From: Roseiarcus sp963813195
GTDB taxonomy: Bacteria; Pseudomonadota; Alphaproteobacteria; Rhizobiales; Beijerinckiaceae
Assembly: GCA_963813195.1 (NCBI GenBank)
Contig: CAWEYC010000025.1
Span: 153,564 to 217,563, forward strand
Length of the DNA stretch: 64,000 bases
Reading direction: 5' to 3'
Under the pieces are notes generated by a model, which was not told the DNA's origin, did no database searches, and saw only the letters and a list, made by a program, of their open reading frames with translations. Positions 54,483-62,337 of the stretch are shown here, in pieces. The position numbers and the translations under genes were made by a program. Every line of letters starts with the position of its first letter. The first letter of the stretch is position 1.

Positions 54483-55121
54483 TTATTGGACCCAACCGTC
54501 GCTCTCATGAAGCATTTTTCTCATTATATCGCGCACACTCCTCGCTACCGCATTCGCTTCGCGGCTGCACTCCTCCATTGCGCCCTCGCCCCCGGCGCGC
54601 GCGCATTCCTGGCTTCTTTGTTGAAAGGTTTCGCACTTCCAGTCGTCTGAGGGGTGATACACATTGACCATCTGGCCGTTGTCTGTGGCGCTATCGCACT
54701 GATTACCATCAGCCACGAAACGAGAACCATCGGGGAGCATATCGAACCTTATTGACTCGCAATCTGCTATCAGCCCCGCACAATACAAAGGAGCAACCTG
54801 CAAATCGACCTCTGCACATTGAACCGGCGAGGGAACACATGCTGCCCCCTTCAGGTCTCTGCACAAAATCTCGCTCTCCAAGGCGCTCCCGGAACATTCA
54901 ACGCAGCCATCGGTCCATTCTTTGCAAAACGGGGCTGCCCACTTTCTAGCGGGGAAACTCCGCGAAAGCTCGACCGCTCCTGCCGGGAGATTAGGACGAG
55001 GCAATGTGACGGCTTCGTAAGCGCCACGTTCGTCAGCTCCCGTAAAGTGCGCGTGGCCTTCATCGCATCGAGCCGGGTTGGCGGTTAACGCCATCGCCGA
55101 GAGGATCACTATCCAGCGCAT
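54483..55121 (-). CDS. Cysteine-rich exported protein of unknown function
   Basis: 212 residues from ATG 55121; a signal peptide (RWIVILSAMALTANPARC) ends near residue 19. The mature protein has about a dozen Cys, including CKEWTDGCVECSG, CRDLKGAACVPSPVQCAEVD and YCAGLIADCESI, so it is likely disulfide-bonded in the periplasm. The end (EECSREANAVARSVRDIMRKML) is helical. I recognise no family. An in-frame extension to 55229 was rejected because the signal peptide would become internal. Confidence 0.6.
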   Translation of the reverse strand: MRWIVILSAMALTANPARCDEGHAHFTGADERGAYEAVTLPRPNLPAGAVELSRSFPARKWAAPFCKEWTDGCVECSGSALESEILCRDLKGAACVPSPVQCAEVDLQVAPLYCAGLIADCESIRFDMLPDGSRFVADGNQCDSATDNGQMVNVYHPSDDWKCETFQQRSQECARAGGEGAMEECSREANAVARSVRDIMRKMLHESDGWVQ

Positions 55122-55596
55122 TACGTTTCCCGCAGCATCGTTGGCCGCATCAATAGCGGACTCTGTGGCTTTAAGTGAGGGTCCTCGCAATGGGCGAACG
55201 CCCCGGAGCGTCGCTTGCCCTTTGCGCAATCTCTCAAAAACGAAGGATTTTGAGAGGCTGGCGGCGTGGCGGACGAGTCGGCGTCAAAGTCACATGAAGT
55301 CGCCCCTCAAAACTCATTCTCGATTCCCTTCTCTCAAAACTTCGCCAGCACGCGAGTTTTGAGCGGCGCGTAAATCGTGATTTCGCATCTGGGTGCTGCA
55401 ATTCAAACGGGCGTACCGATGTGGAACCTTCGGACATCGTTGCCCCATTTCGTCGCCCAACGGCTGCTTCCCCCCACAGCGGCCCTATGGGTCCGGTGCC
55501 GAGCGGGTGACATTGACCACTAGGGGCAACCACGGCTTGGCAAATCACGACCCGGTCGGCGTATATCGCCCTGCGTTCTAAGGGTTAGGGAAGTGA
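55122..55596. other. Gap with repeated CTCAAAA/TTTTGAG words
   Basis: No gene supported. Around 55228-55362 the word CTCAAAA or its complement occurs five times, including CTCTCAAAA (55228) facing TTTTGAGAG (55246) and CTCAAAACT facing AGTTTTGAG (55356). A further TTTTGAGAG is at 54474. They could be binding sites or hairpins. Confidence 0.45.
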
Positions 55597-55842
55597 ATGA
55601 AACATATAATCATTGCTGCGGTGCTCGCGTTTGGCCTGGTGTCGCCAGCCAGCGCGTATTGTCGTTCACACCACAGTTGCGCGAGCCACGGCTACTACAC
55701 CAGTTCCGACGGCTACAGGGTGCACGGTCCGGACTACAATCATCATAACGTTTCGGCGCATTGCCGGGATGGCTCCTTGAGTCATTCCCACCACGCCCGC
55801 GGAACGTGCAGCTTCCACGGCGGAGTTGATCACTGGGGATGA
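55597..55842 (+). CDS. Small exported DUF3761 protein
   Basis: 81 residues. Signal peptide (KHIIIAAVLAFGLVSPASA), then a domain with GYYTSSDGYRVHGPD and CRDGSLSHSHHARGTCSFHGGVDHW. The pairing of Y..SDG.RVH with CRDGS.S.S.H..GTCS.HGGV is the DUF3761 pattern. Four Cys and ten His suggest disulfides or metal binding. AGGGAAG lies just before the ATG, and a 12-bp hairpin ends the gene. Function unknown. Confidence 0.8.
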   Translation: MKHIIIAAVLAFGLVSPASAYCRSHHSCASHGYYTSSDGYRVHGPDYNHHNVSAHCRDGSLSHSHHARGTCSFHGGVDHWG

Positions 55843-55868
55843 CCGAATGGTTCGGCATCGCGTCAAAG

Positions 55869-55895
55869 AGAAGGGCGGCCATCGGCCGCCCTTCT
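55869..55895 (+). terminator. 12-bp hairpin after the DUF3761 gene
   Basis: AGAAGGGCGGCC and GGCCGCCCTTCT pair perfectly around ATC. No T-run, but position and strength suggest a terminator. Confidence 0.65.
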
Positions 55896-56333
55896 AGTCC
55901 GTGATGGGCGGAAAGCGGATGTATCGAAGAGAGATTCGCGACGGTGAAGCGTGTGCTATTCTTAGGAGCCGCCGCCAATCGTATTCGTCGAAACATGACG
56001 CCAGACGCTTTCCATCTTGGCGTAACAATGGCGCGATGCTCGAATTGCTGTCGATGGCAGGCTCCCCTTCCGGGCCCCGGCATCCCGGACAACCTCGCCA
56101 CGGGGCTCCTGAAATCTGTTGCCTTTCTGTTCCGGTTCCTGTAATCACGCCGCCATGACGTACGATCACGCCATGTCCCTCGAATGCGCCCCGGTGGCGG
56201 TCGCCGCCGGCATGCGCATCTGCGCGCCCGTCGCCACCCTGGCCTGATCCCGGCCACCGGCGCCTTCCCAAAGTCATCAGTGTCTTCGTGACTGGCTCGT
56301 CGCAGCCGGCGCCGTTGTTTCGAGGAGGCCGCC
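55896..56333. other. Gap before the metallophosphoesterase gene
   Basis: 438 bp with only short open frames of doubtful reality on both strands; one of 66 codons starts at 55944 (plus). Nothing else recognised. Confidence 0.3.
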
Positions 56334-57131
56334 ATGTCGCGGCTCTGGATATTTTCCGACCTGCACCAGGACTGGGCCGACAACGCCTGGGACCCGGCGC
56401 CCCACGCGCCGACGTTCGACATCGCGATCGTCGCGGGCGACGTGCACTCGCTGCTGACGAAGGCGATCGACTGGCTGGGCGACCGGTTTGCCGGCGCGGA
56501 GGTCATCTACGTCCCAGGCAATCACGATTTCTGGTGGGACGGCGGCGACGACCGCTACACGCACGCCGATCAAATCGCGCGCGGTCAGGATTTGGCGGCG
56601 CGCCGTGGCATCCACCTGCTGAGCGACGACAGCCTGACCCTGAGCGGAATCCGCATCCTGGGATCGACGCTGTGGACCGACCTGCGGCTGGGCACGTGGT
56701 CGCTGAAGGACGCCGTTCGCTCGGCAGGGCGGTCGATGAACGACTACCGGCGCATTCGCCGCAGGGCGTCCGGCCACCACAAATACGTCCGACCTGCCGA
56801 CCTGCTGGCGCTCCACCGGGCGAGCCGCGCCTGGCTGGATGGCCGTCTCGCGCAACCGCACGCCGGGCCGACCGTCGTGGTGACCCACCATGCGCCGCAT
56901 CCGGCGTCATTGCCGGCATCCGGGTTCGACTTGGCGCACTGCTACGCGAGCAACCTGTCGTCGCTGGTCGACGCCCGGCAGCCCGACCTGTGGGTTCACG
57001 GACACGTCCACAGCCGCGCCGATTACCGGATCGGGGAGACACGCATCGTCTGCAATCCAAGGGAGCATATCGAGGAAGACTCGGCGAAGACCTTCGATCC
57101 GAGCTTCACCACCGACATAGCGACGACCTGA
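56334..57131 (+). CDS. Calcineurin-like metallophosphoesterase
   Basis: 265 residues. All five metal/active-site motifs are present: LWIFSDLHQDW (D8, H10), AIVAGDVHS, VPGNHDFWW, VVVTHHAPH near residue 183, and WVHGHVHSRADY near 222. The overall pattern resembles small phosphoesterases of the YkuE/Icc-like class acting on phosphodiesters; true substrate unknown. GAGGAGG precedes the ATG. A 63-codon open frame follows ten bases later with the same kind of ribosome-binding site. Confidence 0.92.
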   Translation: MSRLWIFSDLHQDWADNAWDPAPHAPTFDIAIVAGDVHSLLTKAIDWLGDRFAGAEVIYVPGNHDFWWDGGDDRYTHADQIARGQDLAARRGIHLLSDDSLTLSGIRILGSTLWTDLRLGTWSLKDAVRSAGRSMNDYRRIRRRASGHHKYVRPADLLALHRASRAWLDGRLAQPHAGPTVVVTHHAPHPASLPASGFDLAHCYASNLSSLVDARQPDLWVHGHVHSRADYRIGETRIVCNPREHIEEDSAKTFDPSFTTDIATT

Positions 57132-57141
57132 GGAGGCCGAA

Positions 57142-57333
57142 ATGCAGAACGCAGCGAATTCCCTCTCAAAACCGTCGGCCCTAACCCGATCCGGGCCGAC
57201 GCCCTTGTTTGCGACGGCGGACGATCTCGACGGCTTCGTCATGTCTGGACGGCGCCCGCTGATCAAGGGTTATTTTCGGCATTGCGCAGGTCGTGGGTGC
57301 GGTCATGTCTTCGGCCTTTTGCGCGGAGAATAG
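57142..57333 (+). CDS. Small hypothetical protein
   Basis: 63 residues. The ATG has a strong GAGGAGG site nine bases upstream, almost identical to the one before the metallophosphoesterase gene ten bases away, so cotranslation is likely. Two Cys (HCAGRGCGHVFG) could bind metal. No family recognised. Confidence 0.5.
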   Translation: MQNAANSLSKPSALTRSGPTPLFATADDLDGFVMSGRRPLIKGYFRHCAGRGCGHVFGLLRGE

Positions 57334-57543
57334 AGTCCGCCGGCCCTGATGTTGTCCGCTGATCCGTTGCCTCAATCAGAGTAGCGCGCTTAGTGCGCAG
57401 ACAAAGCCACGGGCTTCGGGATCAATCCGCTTTCCTGCACATCACCTCTTGGTCACCCTCGACTTCTCCTGGCGAAGCTCTTGCTTCGTCCAGCGCCGCC
57501 TTGGCTTTTCGTCAGCCTTGGCCGCGAACCTGGCCGGCGCTCC

Positions 57544-58584
57544 TTACGCCGGAATCTCCCGATAAGTGGTCTTGCCGCGCAGAATCGCGAAGGCGATGCG
57601 CGCCATTTTGTTGGCGAGCGCCACGGCGACGAGCTTGAAGGGCTTCTTTTCGATCAGCTTCTTGGCCCACATCCGCAGCGGGTCGGTATGGGGATTGCGG
57701 TGAAACAGCACGGCATGCGCGCCCACGACGAGCAATTTGCGCAAATCTCGATTGCCCATCTTCGAGATGCGCCCAAGCCGTTGCTTGCCGCCCGAGGAGT
57801 TCTGCTTCGGCGTCAGCCCGAGGAAGGCGGCGAATTCGCGCGGGCCCGCGAAGCTGGACGCATCCTGAACGCTCGCCGCCATCGCCGAGGCGGTGATGGG
57901 TCCGAAGCCGGGAATGCTCATCAGCCGGCGCGCCGTTTCGTCCTTCTGGGCCATCTTGGCGATAGCGCGATCGAGCCGCGCAATCGCTTCGTCGAGGTTC
58001 CGCAATTGCACCACCAGCGGCGCCAGCGCCTCGGATACGACAAGCGGTATCGTCTCGTCGCCCGCCTCGATGCGATCAGCCAGTTCGCGGGCGTATCGCG
58101 GCCCTTGCGCCGCGATCACGCCGATCTCGGTCAAATGGCCTCGCAGCCCATTGATCAGCTGCGTTCGCTGGGAAACCAACATCTCGCGCGCCTTGTGACG
58201 CATCATTATGGCTTGGTTCTCCAACGAGCGCACGCCGACAAATCGCATCGAAGGCCGTGTCACCGCCTCGCAAATCGCCGTCGCATCCGCCGCGTCGTTC
58301 TTCTGTCGGCGCACATAGGGCTTCACGTAAGCCGGAGGCATCATTCGGGCATCATGCCCAAGCTTGATCAGCTCGCGCGCCCAGTGATGCGCCGACCCGC
58401 AGGCCTCGAGCCCCACCAGGCAGGGCGGCAGCGAAGCGAAAAACTCCAGCAGCTTGTTGCGCCTGATCGCCTTGGCCACGACAACGCGCCCTGAAGCATC
58501 AATGCAGTGAACCTGAAAAACGTGCTTGGCCAGATCGAGGCCAACGGTCGTGACAGACGAGAAATCGGTGATAGACTTTGCCAT
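57544..58584 (-). CDS. IS110-family transposase (IS1111-like), intact
   Basis: 346 residues. RuvC-like DEDD domain: D in VGLDLAKHVFQVH (near 16), E in GLEACGSAHHW (near 59), DD region in KNDAADATAICEAV (near 95). The C-terminal transposase_20 domain carries the serine loop SIPGFGPITASAM and the LGLTPKQNSSGGKQRLG motif. IS110 enzymes use a bridge RNA from the element's non-coding end to choose targets. Intact start to stop, so probably active. Not the same family member as the decayed copy at 44255. Element ends were not determined. Confidence 0.95.
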   Translation of the reverse strand: MAKSITDFSSVTTVGLDLAKHVFQVHCIDASGRVVVAKAIRRNKLLEFFASLPPCLVGLEACGSAHHWARELIKLGHDARMMPPAYVKPYVRRQKNDAADATAICEAVTRPSMRFVGVRSLENQAIMMRHKAREMLVSQRTQLINGLRGHLTEIGVIAAQGPRYARELADRIEAGDETIPLVVSEALAPLVVQLRNLDEAIARLDRAIAKMAQKDETARRLMSIPGFGPITASAMAASVQDASSFAGPREFAAFLGLTPKQNSSGGKQRLGRISKMGNRDLRKLLVVGAHAVLFHRNPHTDPLRMWAKKLIEKKPFKLVAVALANKMARIAFAILRGKTTYREIPA

Positions 58585-58602
58585 GGACGGTGCCCCTTTC
58601 AG

Positions 58603-58992
58603 ATGTGTTGCTCAACGACAACCATCTTGGCACAGCTCTCAATCGAGCCAGATGCCGGTGCGGGCGCCGTCCACACCATCAGATTGGCGTGCTCCGACCC
58701 CCGCGCCGCCGCCGCGGCGCTAGCCGACCGTCTCGATCGCCGCCGCACCCACTACGAGGGGTCCGATTTGGCGCGCGCGCTGGATAGCTGGGCGTTCGAC
58801 CCGGATGCCGACGGCCTCGACGCGCTGGCGTGGTACGCAGCGCGATCGCACCAGGATCCAACGATAGGTCTCGGGCTCGCGGCCATCATGGCGGGCGCCC
58901 AAGTGCTGATGCGGTCGCCTGCGCCACAATTGGACATGGAGACTGCTGACGCGAGCGGGGCGATCTCTCCAGCCGGTGCCGTTGCCGCTTGA
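58603..58992 (+). CDS. Hypothetical protein, 5' end probably lost at the IS110 insertion
   Basis: The reliable part runs from about 58650: RLACSDPRAAAAALADRLDR, then THYEGSDLARALDSWAFDPDADGLDALAWYAARSHQ, ending SGAISPAGAVAA. Protein-like composition, but the upstream part reads into the IS110 end, so the true start is uncertain. No family recognised. Confidence 0.35.
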   Translation: MCCSTTTILAQLSIEPDAGAGAVHTIRLACSDPRAAAAALADRLDRRRTHYEGSDLARALDSWAFDPDADGLDALAWYAARSHQDPTIGLGLAAIMAGAQVLMRSPAPQLDMETADASGAISPAGAVAA

Positions 58993-59047
58993 GGACCGCG
59001 CGGTCCCCGGCGTTGGATCAAGCCGCAGGCAACCGCGCGAATGGCGG

Positions 59048-59084
59048 AAAAAACGCCCGCCGAGGGGCGGGCCCGGCGGGCGTT
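59048..59084 (-). terminator. Intrinsic terminator for the DUF1127 gene
   Basis: On the minus strand, AACGCCCGCC pairs with GGCGGGCGTT across a 13-base loop and is followed by a T-run (the A-run 59048-59053 on the plus strand). It lies about 65 bp past the DUF1127 stop. Confidence 0.75.
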
Positions 59085-59147
59085 GGGTGAGACGAGCGGC
59101 GAGCGCGACAACGGGTCCTCGCCGTCGCCTCACTTGGCGATTTCGGG

Positions 59148-59306
59148 TCAGGCCGACGCGGCCTGACGAGCGACGTTTTCGATGTCGCATCGATGAATTC
59201 CGATATCGCGGAGTTCGTGATCGCTCATCTGCGACAATTCGCGGACGGCCTCTCGATAACGGAGCCATGCGTCGATCTTCTCGGTAACGGTCTTGAGCGA
59301 GGCCAT
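59148..59306 (-). CDS. DUF1127 small protein
   Basis: 52 residues. WLRYREAVRELSQMSDHELRDIGIHRCDIENVAR is the DUF1127 signature (R..REL..LSD.EL.DIGI.R.DI). Known members of this family in Agrobacterium, Rhodobacter and relatives affect RNA turnover and phosphate or stress responses through an RNA-binding arginine-rich domain. GGAGAGG precedes the ATG at 59306. Followed by its own terminator. Confidence 0.93.
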   Translation of the reverse strand: MASLKTVTEKIDAWLRYREAVRELSQMSDHELRDIGIHRCDIENVARQAASA

Positions 59307-59478
59307 TTGCCTCTCCTTCCGGTCCAAACTTTTCGCCTCGGCGCATCCGGTCGGACGCTCGCCTAAGCCTCGCAATGCAAAATAAGAACGCTTGCTTCGA
59401 TCTGAAGCCTGGGGAACGACAGGCAGCTATGCAGAGTTGCGGGGCGGTGTTGTCGAACAGCGTCTGCGGCGCGCCGGC

Positions 59479-59724
59479 TCAGTTCGAGTTGCTGTAGCAG
59501 GCGTAGCCGAGCAGGGCCCCGTTCGGGGCCAAGACCGTCCGCGACAACTCCATTCCGCAATTGTTCGCGTTCCGGGCGTAGCGGTCGGCGGGATCGTGGT
59601 GCATCGTCGCCGCGTCGGCGCGAGCGATCTCCTGCCGGCTCGTCGGGGTAGGGACTCCGCCGTAAGCCAAGGCTGCGGACGAGAGGGACAGAAGGGCGAC
59701 GATAGCGATCAAGGTGCGGTTCAT
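59479..59724 (-). CDS. Small exported protein of unknown function
   Basis: 81 residues. Signal peptide (IAIVALLSLSSAALA) then a short mature domain with two Cys (NNCGMEL and GYACYSNSN), a possible disulfide. GGAGG lies five bases before ATG 59724. No family recognised. Confidence 0.65.
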   Translation of the reverse strand: MNRTLIAIVALLSLSSAALAYGGVPTPTSRQEIARADAATMHHDPADRYARNANNCGMELSRTVLAPNGALLGYACYSNSN

Positions 59725-59949
59725 GTTCGCCTCCAAGCGATGTTGCTGTGATGACGCCCATGATCCTCCACCTCGGATAATCGATCCAATTTTTTATTTA
59801 TGTCTTATCAATCTCCGGTGGAGATTGATTGTCTTGCCGGAATCCCGGCGCGTGACGGTGTGACGGTGCCTTGAGGATCGGCGGGGCGGGGGCAGCACGG
59901 GTGACCTTTTAGCTCTTGACGGGCGGACCAATGTTCTCATTTTGTTCCT

Positions 59950-60300
59950 TTGAGCACGTCGTCCCTCCGCCTACGCGACTACCCTTACGTGGTGGTGCGC
60001 TTCGCCTGCCGCGACTGCCCGCGGATCGGGCGATACCGGCTCGCCGTCCTCGCCGAGAAATTCGGCGCCGAGGCGGCGATGGCGGACGTGCTGAAGGCGA
60101 TCTCGGCGGGGTGCCTGCGGAACCGCGAGAAGCATCCGGGGCGCCGCTGCCAGGCGTATTTGCCCGATCTCGTCGAGCCGCGTCCGCCGGATTTGCCTAC
60201 CGCAGCCGGCAGGCGGCTCCGACTGGTTGTCGGGGGGAGGGATAGAGTGGTCAAAATCCGACGCTTGGTACGCGCCGCCGACCGCCCTGGCGCCCTATGA
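59950..60300 (+). CDS. Hypothetical protein with zinc-ribbon-like start
   Basis: 116 residues from a TTG start (alternative starts exist). LRDYPYVVVRFACRDCPRIGRYRLAVLAEKFGAEAAMADVL resembles small Hyphomicrobiales proteins that begin with a CxxC knuckle (ACRDCPRIG) followed by a helical region with RNREKHPGRRCQAYLPDL, where a second Cys may complete a site. Function unknown. Confidence 0.55.
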   Translation: MSTSSLRLRDYPYVVVRFACRDCPRIGRYRLAVLAEKFGAEAAMADVLKAISAGCLRNREKHPGRRCQAYLPDLVEPRPPDLPTAAGRRLRLVVGGRDRVVKIRRLVRAADRPGAL

Positions 60301-60550
60301 GGACTTCCCGCGAGTGATGCTGACGAAATGCCCATCGAGAATGTTGTCGAAGCGCTAAAAGCCTCGCCGCCTCGCGCTGCGCGGCGTCGAGGACGTTTGT
60401 CTGCCGGTCCTCTATCCGAAAGGTCAACCGCCGCGCCTGGTTGTAGCGAGGCCCCTTGAGGTTGACGAAGGAGCCCGCGTCGAATGAGGCCAAGGCGATC
60501 GTCCTCGGCGTTCTCGCAAGTCTTCGCGAACAATCCAATCGTCGCTCCAA

Positions 60551-60579
60551 CACCCGTGTCACGCGGCGTGACACGGGTG
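60551..60579. repeat. 14-bp perfect inverted repeat with a one-base centre
   Basis: CACCCGTGTCACGC and GCGTGACACGGGTG are exact complements around a single G. Long arms with no loop favour a protein-binding site or cruciform over a terminator; no gene ends here. Confidence 0.8.
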
Positions 60580-60666
60580 CCCACTGAAGGGACAGCGCCC
60601 CTGTGATCCTGGGCCATCGCTCCCTCGGTTAAGGTTACCGCCGGCGCGTTGCAGTGAATCGCTTCA

Positions 60667-60693
60667 GGTCAGACGGTCAGACGGTCTGACCTA
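60667..60693. repeat. Nested direct and inverted repeats, operator-like
   Basis: AGGTCAGAC (60667-60675) faces GTCTGACCT (60685-60693); between them GGTCAGAC is repeated directly at 60676-60683. Three copies of one half-site in 27 bp look like a regulator binding cluster about 110 bp before the promoter at 60800. Confidence 0.6.
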
Positions 60694-60799
60694 CATCCGA
60701 CTCGCAACGCGCTAGCCATGAGAAAACAATACATCCGAAAAAAAGTATATAATTGATATGCGCTAGACGTGTTTTCGCTATTTTGGGGTTTAAAGACGT

Positions 60800-60828
60800 T
60801 TGACATAGCAAGTAAAGTGTGACAATAT
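60800..60828 (+). promoter_or_regulatory. Promoter of the gene at 60893
   Basis: TTGACA (60800-60805), 17-bp spacer, CAATAT (60823-60828), in AT-rich DNA, about 60 bases before the ATG at 60893. Confidence 0.65.
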
Positions 60829-60892
60829 TATCACTATACCAGTACGACACCAAGTTCTATTTACGAACTTCTAGCAATTGGGGGGTAAGATA

Positions 60893-61207
60893 ATGTGTGC
60901 TTCAATCGCTTCGTGGGCAATGTCGCTCCATGCTTCGCGGCGTATCGTGCAAAGGGCGATACCCCACAACGAGCTGAGCCTGCTACTCTACTATGGAGAG
61001 GGCCGCCCTGCCGGAGGCGGGTGCGAAAGGTTGTTCTTTTCGCGAAGGGTTCTCGACGATCTAGAGGGCGACCTGGGACCCGGGTTTGCGCGTCGCATGC
61101 GCAGCAAGCGCGCCTACACGATCGTCTCGTCCGACAGTTGCATCGTTACCGTCGGCCATACCCACCGGAAGCAAGGAAGGCGATGCCGCGTCCCGGCGCG
61201 CGCGTGA
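60893..61207 (+). CDS. Hypothetical protein of a conserved small family
   Basis: 104 residues from ATG 60893, preceded by GGGGGG. The middle RIVQRAIPHNELSLLLYYGEG, then ERLFFSRRVLDDLE and YTIVSSDSCIVTVGHTHRK, has the pattern of small Hyphomicrobiales proteins (R.IP...V.LLL..G......YFF......L.........D....V.....G.VIT.GHR..R) often found near mobile DNA. No function known. A good promoter lies upstream. Confidence 0.6.
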   Translation: MCASIASWAMSLHASRRIVQRAIPHNELSLLLYYGEGRPAGGGCERLFFSRRVLDDLEGDLGPGFARRMRSKRAYTIVSSDSCIVTVGHTHRKQGRRCRVPARA

Positions 61208-61309
61208 GGCGTCCGCGCCCACCATCCGGGGGTTCGACCCAGAGCGCTCAGCGCGAGGCCCGCTCGCGCGTGTTGCGCTGGAGGACCCCAACCAAAGAGG
61301 GCAGCCGCT

Positions 61310-61504
61310 ATGACCAACAAGCTACCGATCCACAGCCAGCCCCACTCCGTCCGGCTGAGACTGCGCCCTGTCAGATACCCAGACGTGTTGGCGGACATCG
61401 AAGCCGAAACCACTCGACGGGCCGCCGAGCTGACGCACCTCAAGCCGACATCGGTCTCTTTCTGGGCCACCGCAAAGCTGGGCATGTGGGGCTATCGAAA
61501 GTGA
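61310..61504 (+). CDS. Small hypothetical protein
   Basis: 64 residues. GAGGG lies eight to ten bases before the ATG. Sequence RLRLRPVRYPDVLADIEAETTRRAAELTHLKPTS is partly helical; the rest is short. No family recognised; real but unassigned at best. Confidence 0.35.
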   Translation: MTNKLPIHSQPHSVRLRLRPVRYPDVLADIEAETTRRAAELTHLKPTSVSFWATAKLGMWGYRK

Positions 61505-61857
61505 CGCCTGGTCGTTGCCGAGATCAATGAATTCGGGCTCTTCAACCGACGCGGCTCCAATCTTGGGTGTGAACAGGCACCGCACGTTGACCCCTCTCAA
61601 TCCAATTTCGTCAGAAGCTTACGATCGGACCTTCGCCGATTTACAGGTTGTCGAGGGAGGGGACAAAGTGGGTAAGAAATCCGACGGCAAGCGGCTCACC
61701 ACCCCATCGCCGCCTCGGAGGGAGTTGCCTAGTCCGTCCGGGTCATGTCCACGTTGAGATTCTGGCTGGACAGCATCAACGCGCCACTGCGCGCTGAGGA
61801 GGATAGCGGCGGCGGTCTGGCTCGACGCGCCAGCGAGATGCCGGACTCTTGTTAGCG
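61505..61857. other. Gap before the IS66 element
   Basis: About 350 bp with no supportable gene or repeat. It is the flank of the IS66 insertion. Confidence 0.3.
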
Positions 61858-62086
61858 GTAAGGACGCCCCAGAAATTATATTTCAAACCGCTCATCGCGG
61901 GAACTGTATTGGTCATGTTCAAAGTTTCGCTGCGTAATGGTTTGCTGCACTAATTTGGATTTTTCCAGAGCTACGAACTCGGCCAACGCTTCGTTTCCGC
62001 ATGCATCGAATTCGCCAAGCAATCTCTCTTTTGCTTCCAGTATGGTCGCAAGCGAGCGTAAGCATGCGGCGTAGGCCGCAGTGGGG

Positions 62087-62335
62087 CTAGCTTTCGCCGG
62101 CGCCTCGTTTGAGCAACGAGGGATCATCTTTGTGCATTTTGATGAGTTCGACCAGGCTCTCGATCCCGAAGTCGGTGAACGCCATGACGCCCTCGTTGTC
62201 GATCCCATAGACCCATATCACGCCGTCTTCGGGTTCCATCTCCATGGCGACGTCGAACAGCCAGTCCGCGTCTTCGCCGAGGTCCTTGGCGACGAGGTCG
62301 ATAGTTTTGACGTGGGAGATTTTGTTGACGTGCAC
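62087..62335 (-). CDS. Small protein downstream of IS66 TnpC, probable passenger gene
   Basis: 82 residues from GTG 62335, two bases after the TnpC stop. HVNKISHVKTIDLVAKDLGEDADWLFDVAMEMEPEDGVIWVYGIDNEGVMAFTDFGIESLVELIKMH is well formed and I recall near-identical short proteins behind IS66 transposases in this order. A second short frame continues beyond its stop to 61876 (AAYAACLRSLATILEAKERL) but lacks a clear start. Role unknown. Confidence 0.6.
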   Translation of the reverse strand: MHVNKISHVKTIDLVAKDLGEDADWLFDVAMEMEPEDGVIWVYGIDNEGVMAFTDFGIESLVELIKMHKDDPSLLKRGAGES

Positions 62336-62337
62336 GG

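Larger units (their letters stand above)
60301..60799. other. Gene-free region with two strong inverted repeats and an AT-rich end
   Basis: No gene I can support. It contains the 14-bp palindrome at 60551-60579, the nested repeat at 60667-60693, and then turns strongly AT-rich from about 60720 to 60890, ending in a promoter. Confidence 0.45.

Noticed and set aside
60251..60617. Minus-strand open frames of 107 and 210 codons
   Set aside because: They cross the perfect palindrome and overlap the CxxC-containing plus-strand gene; composition is not protein-like and no start signals are present.
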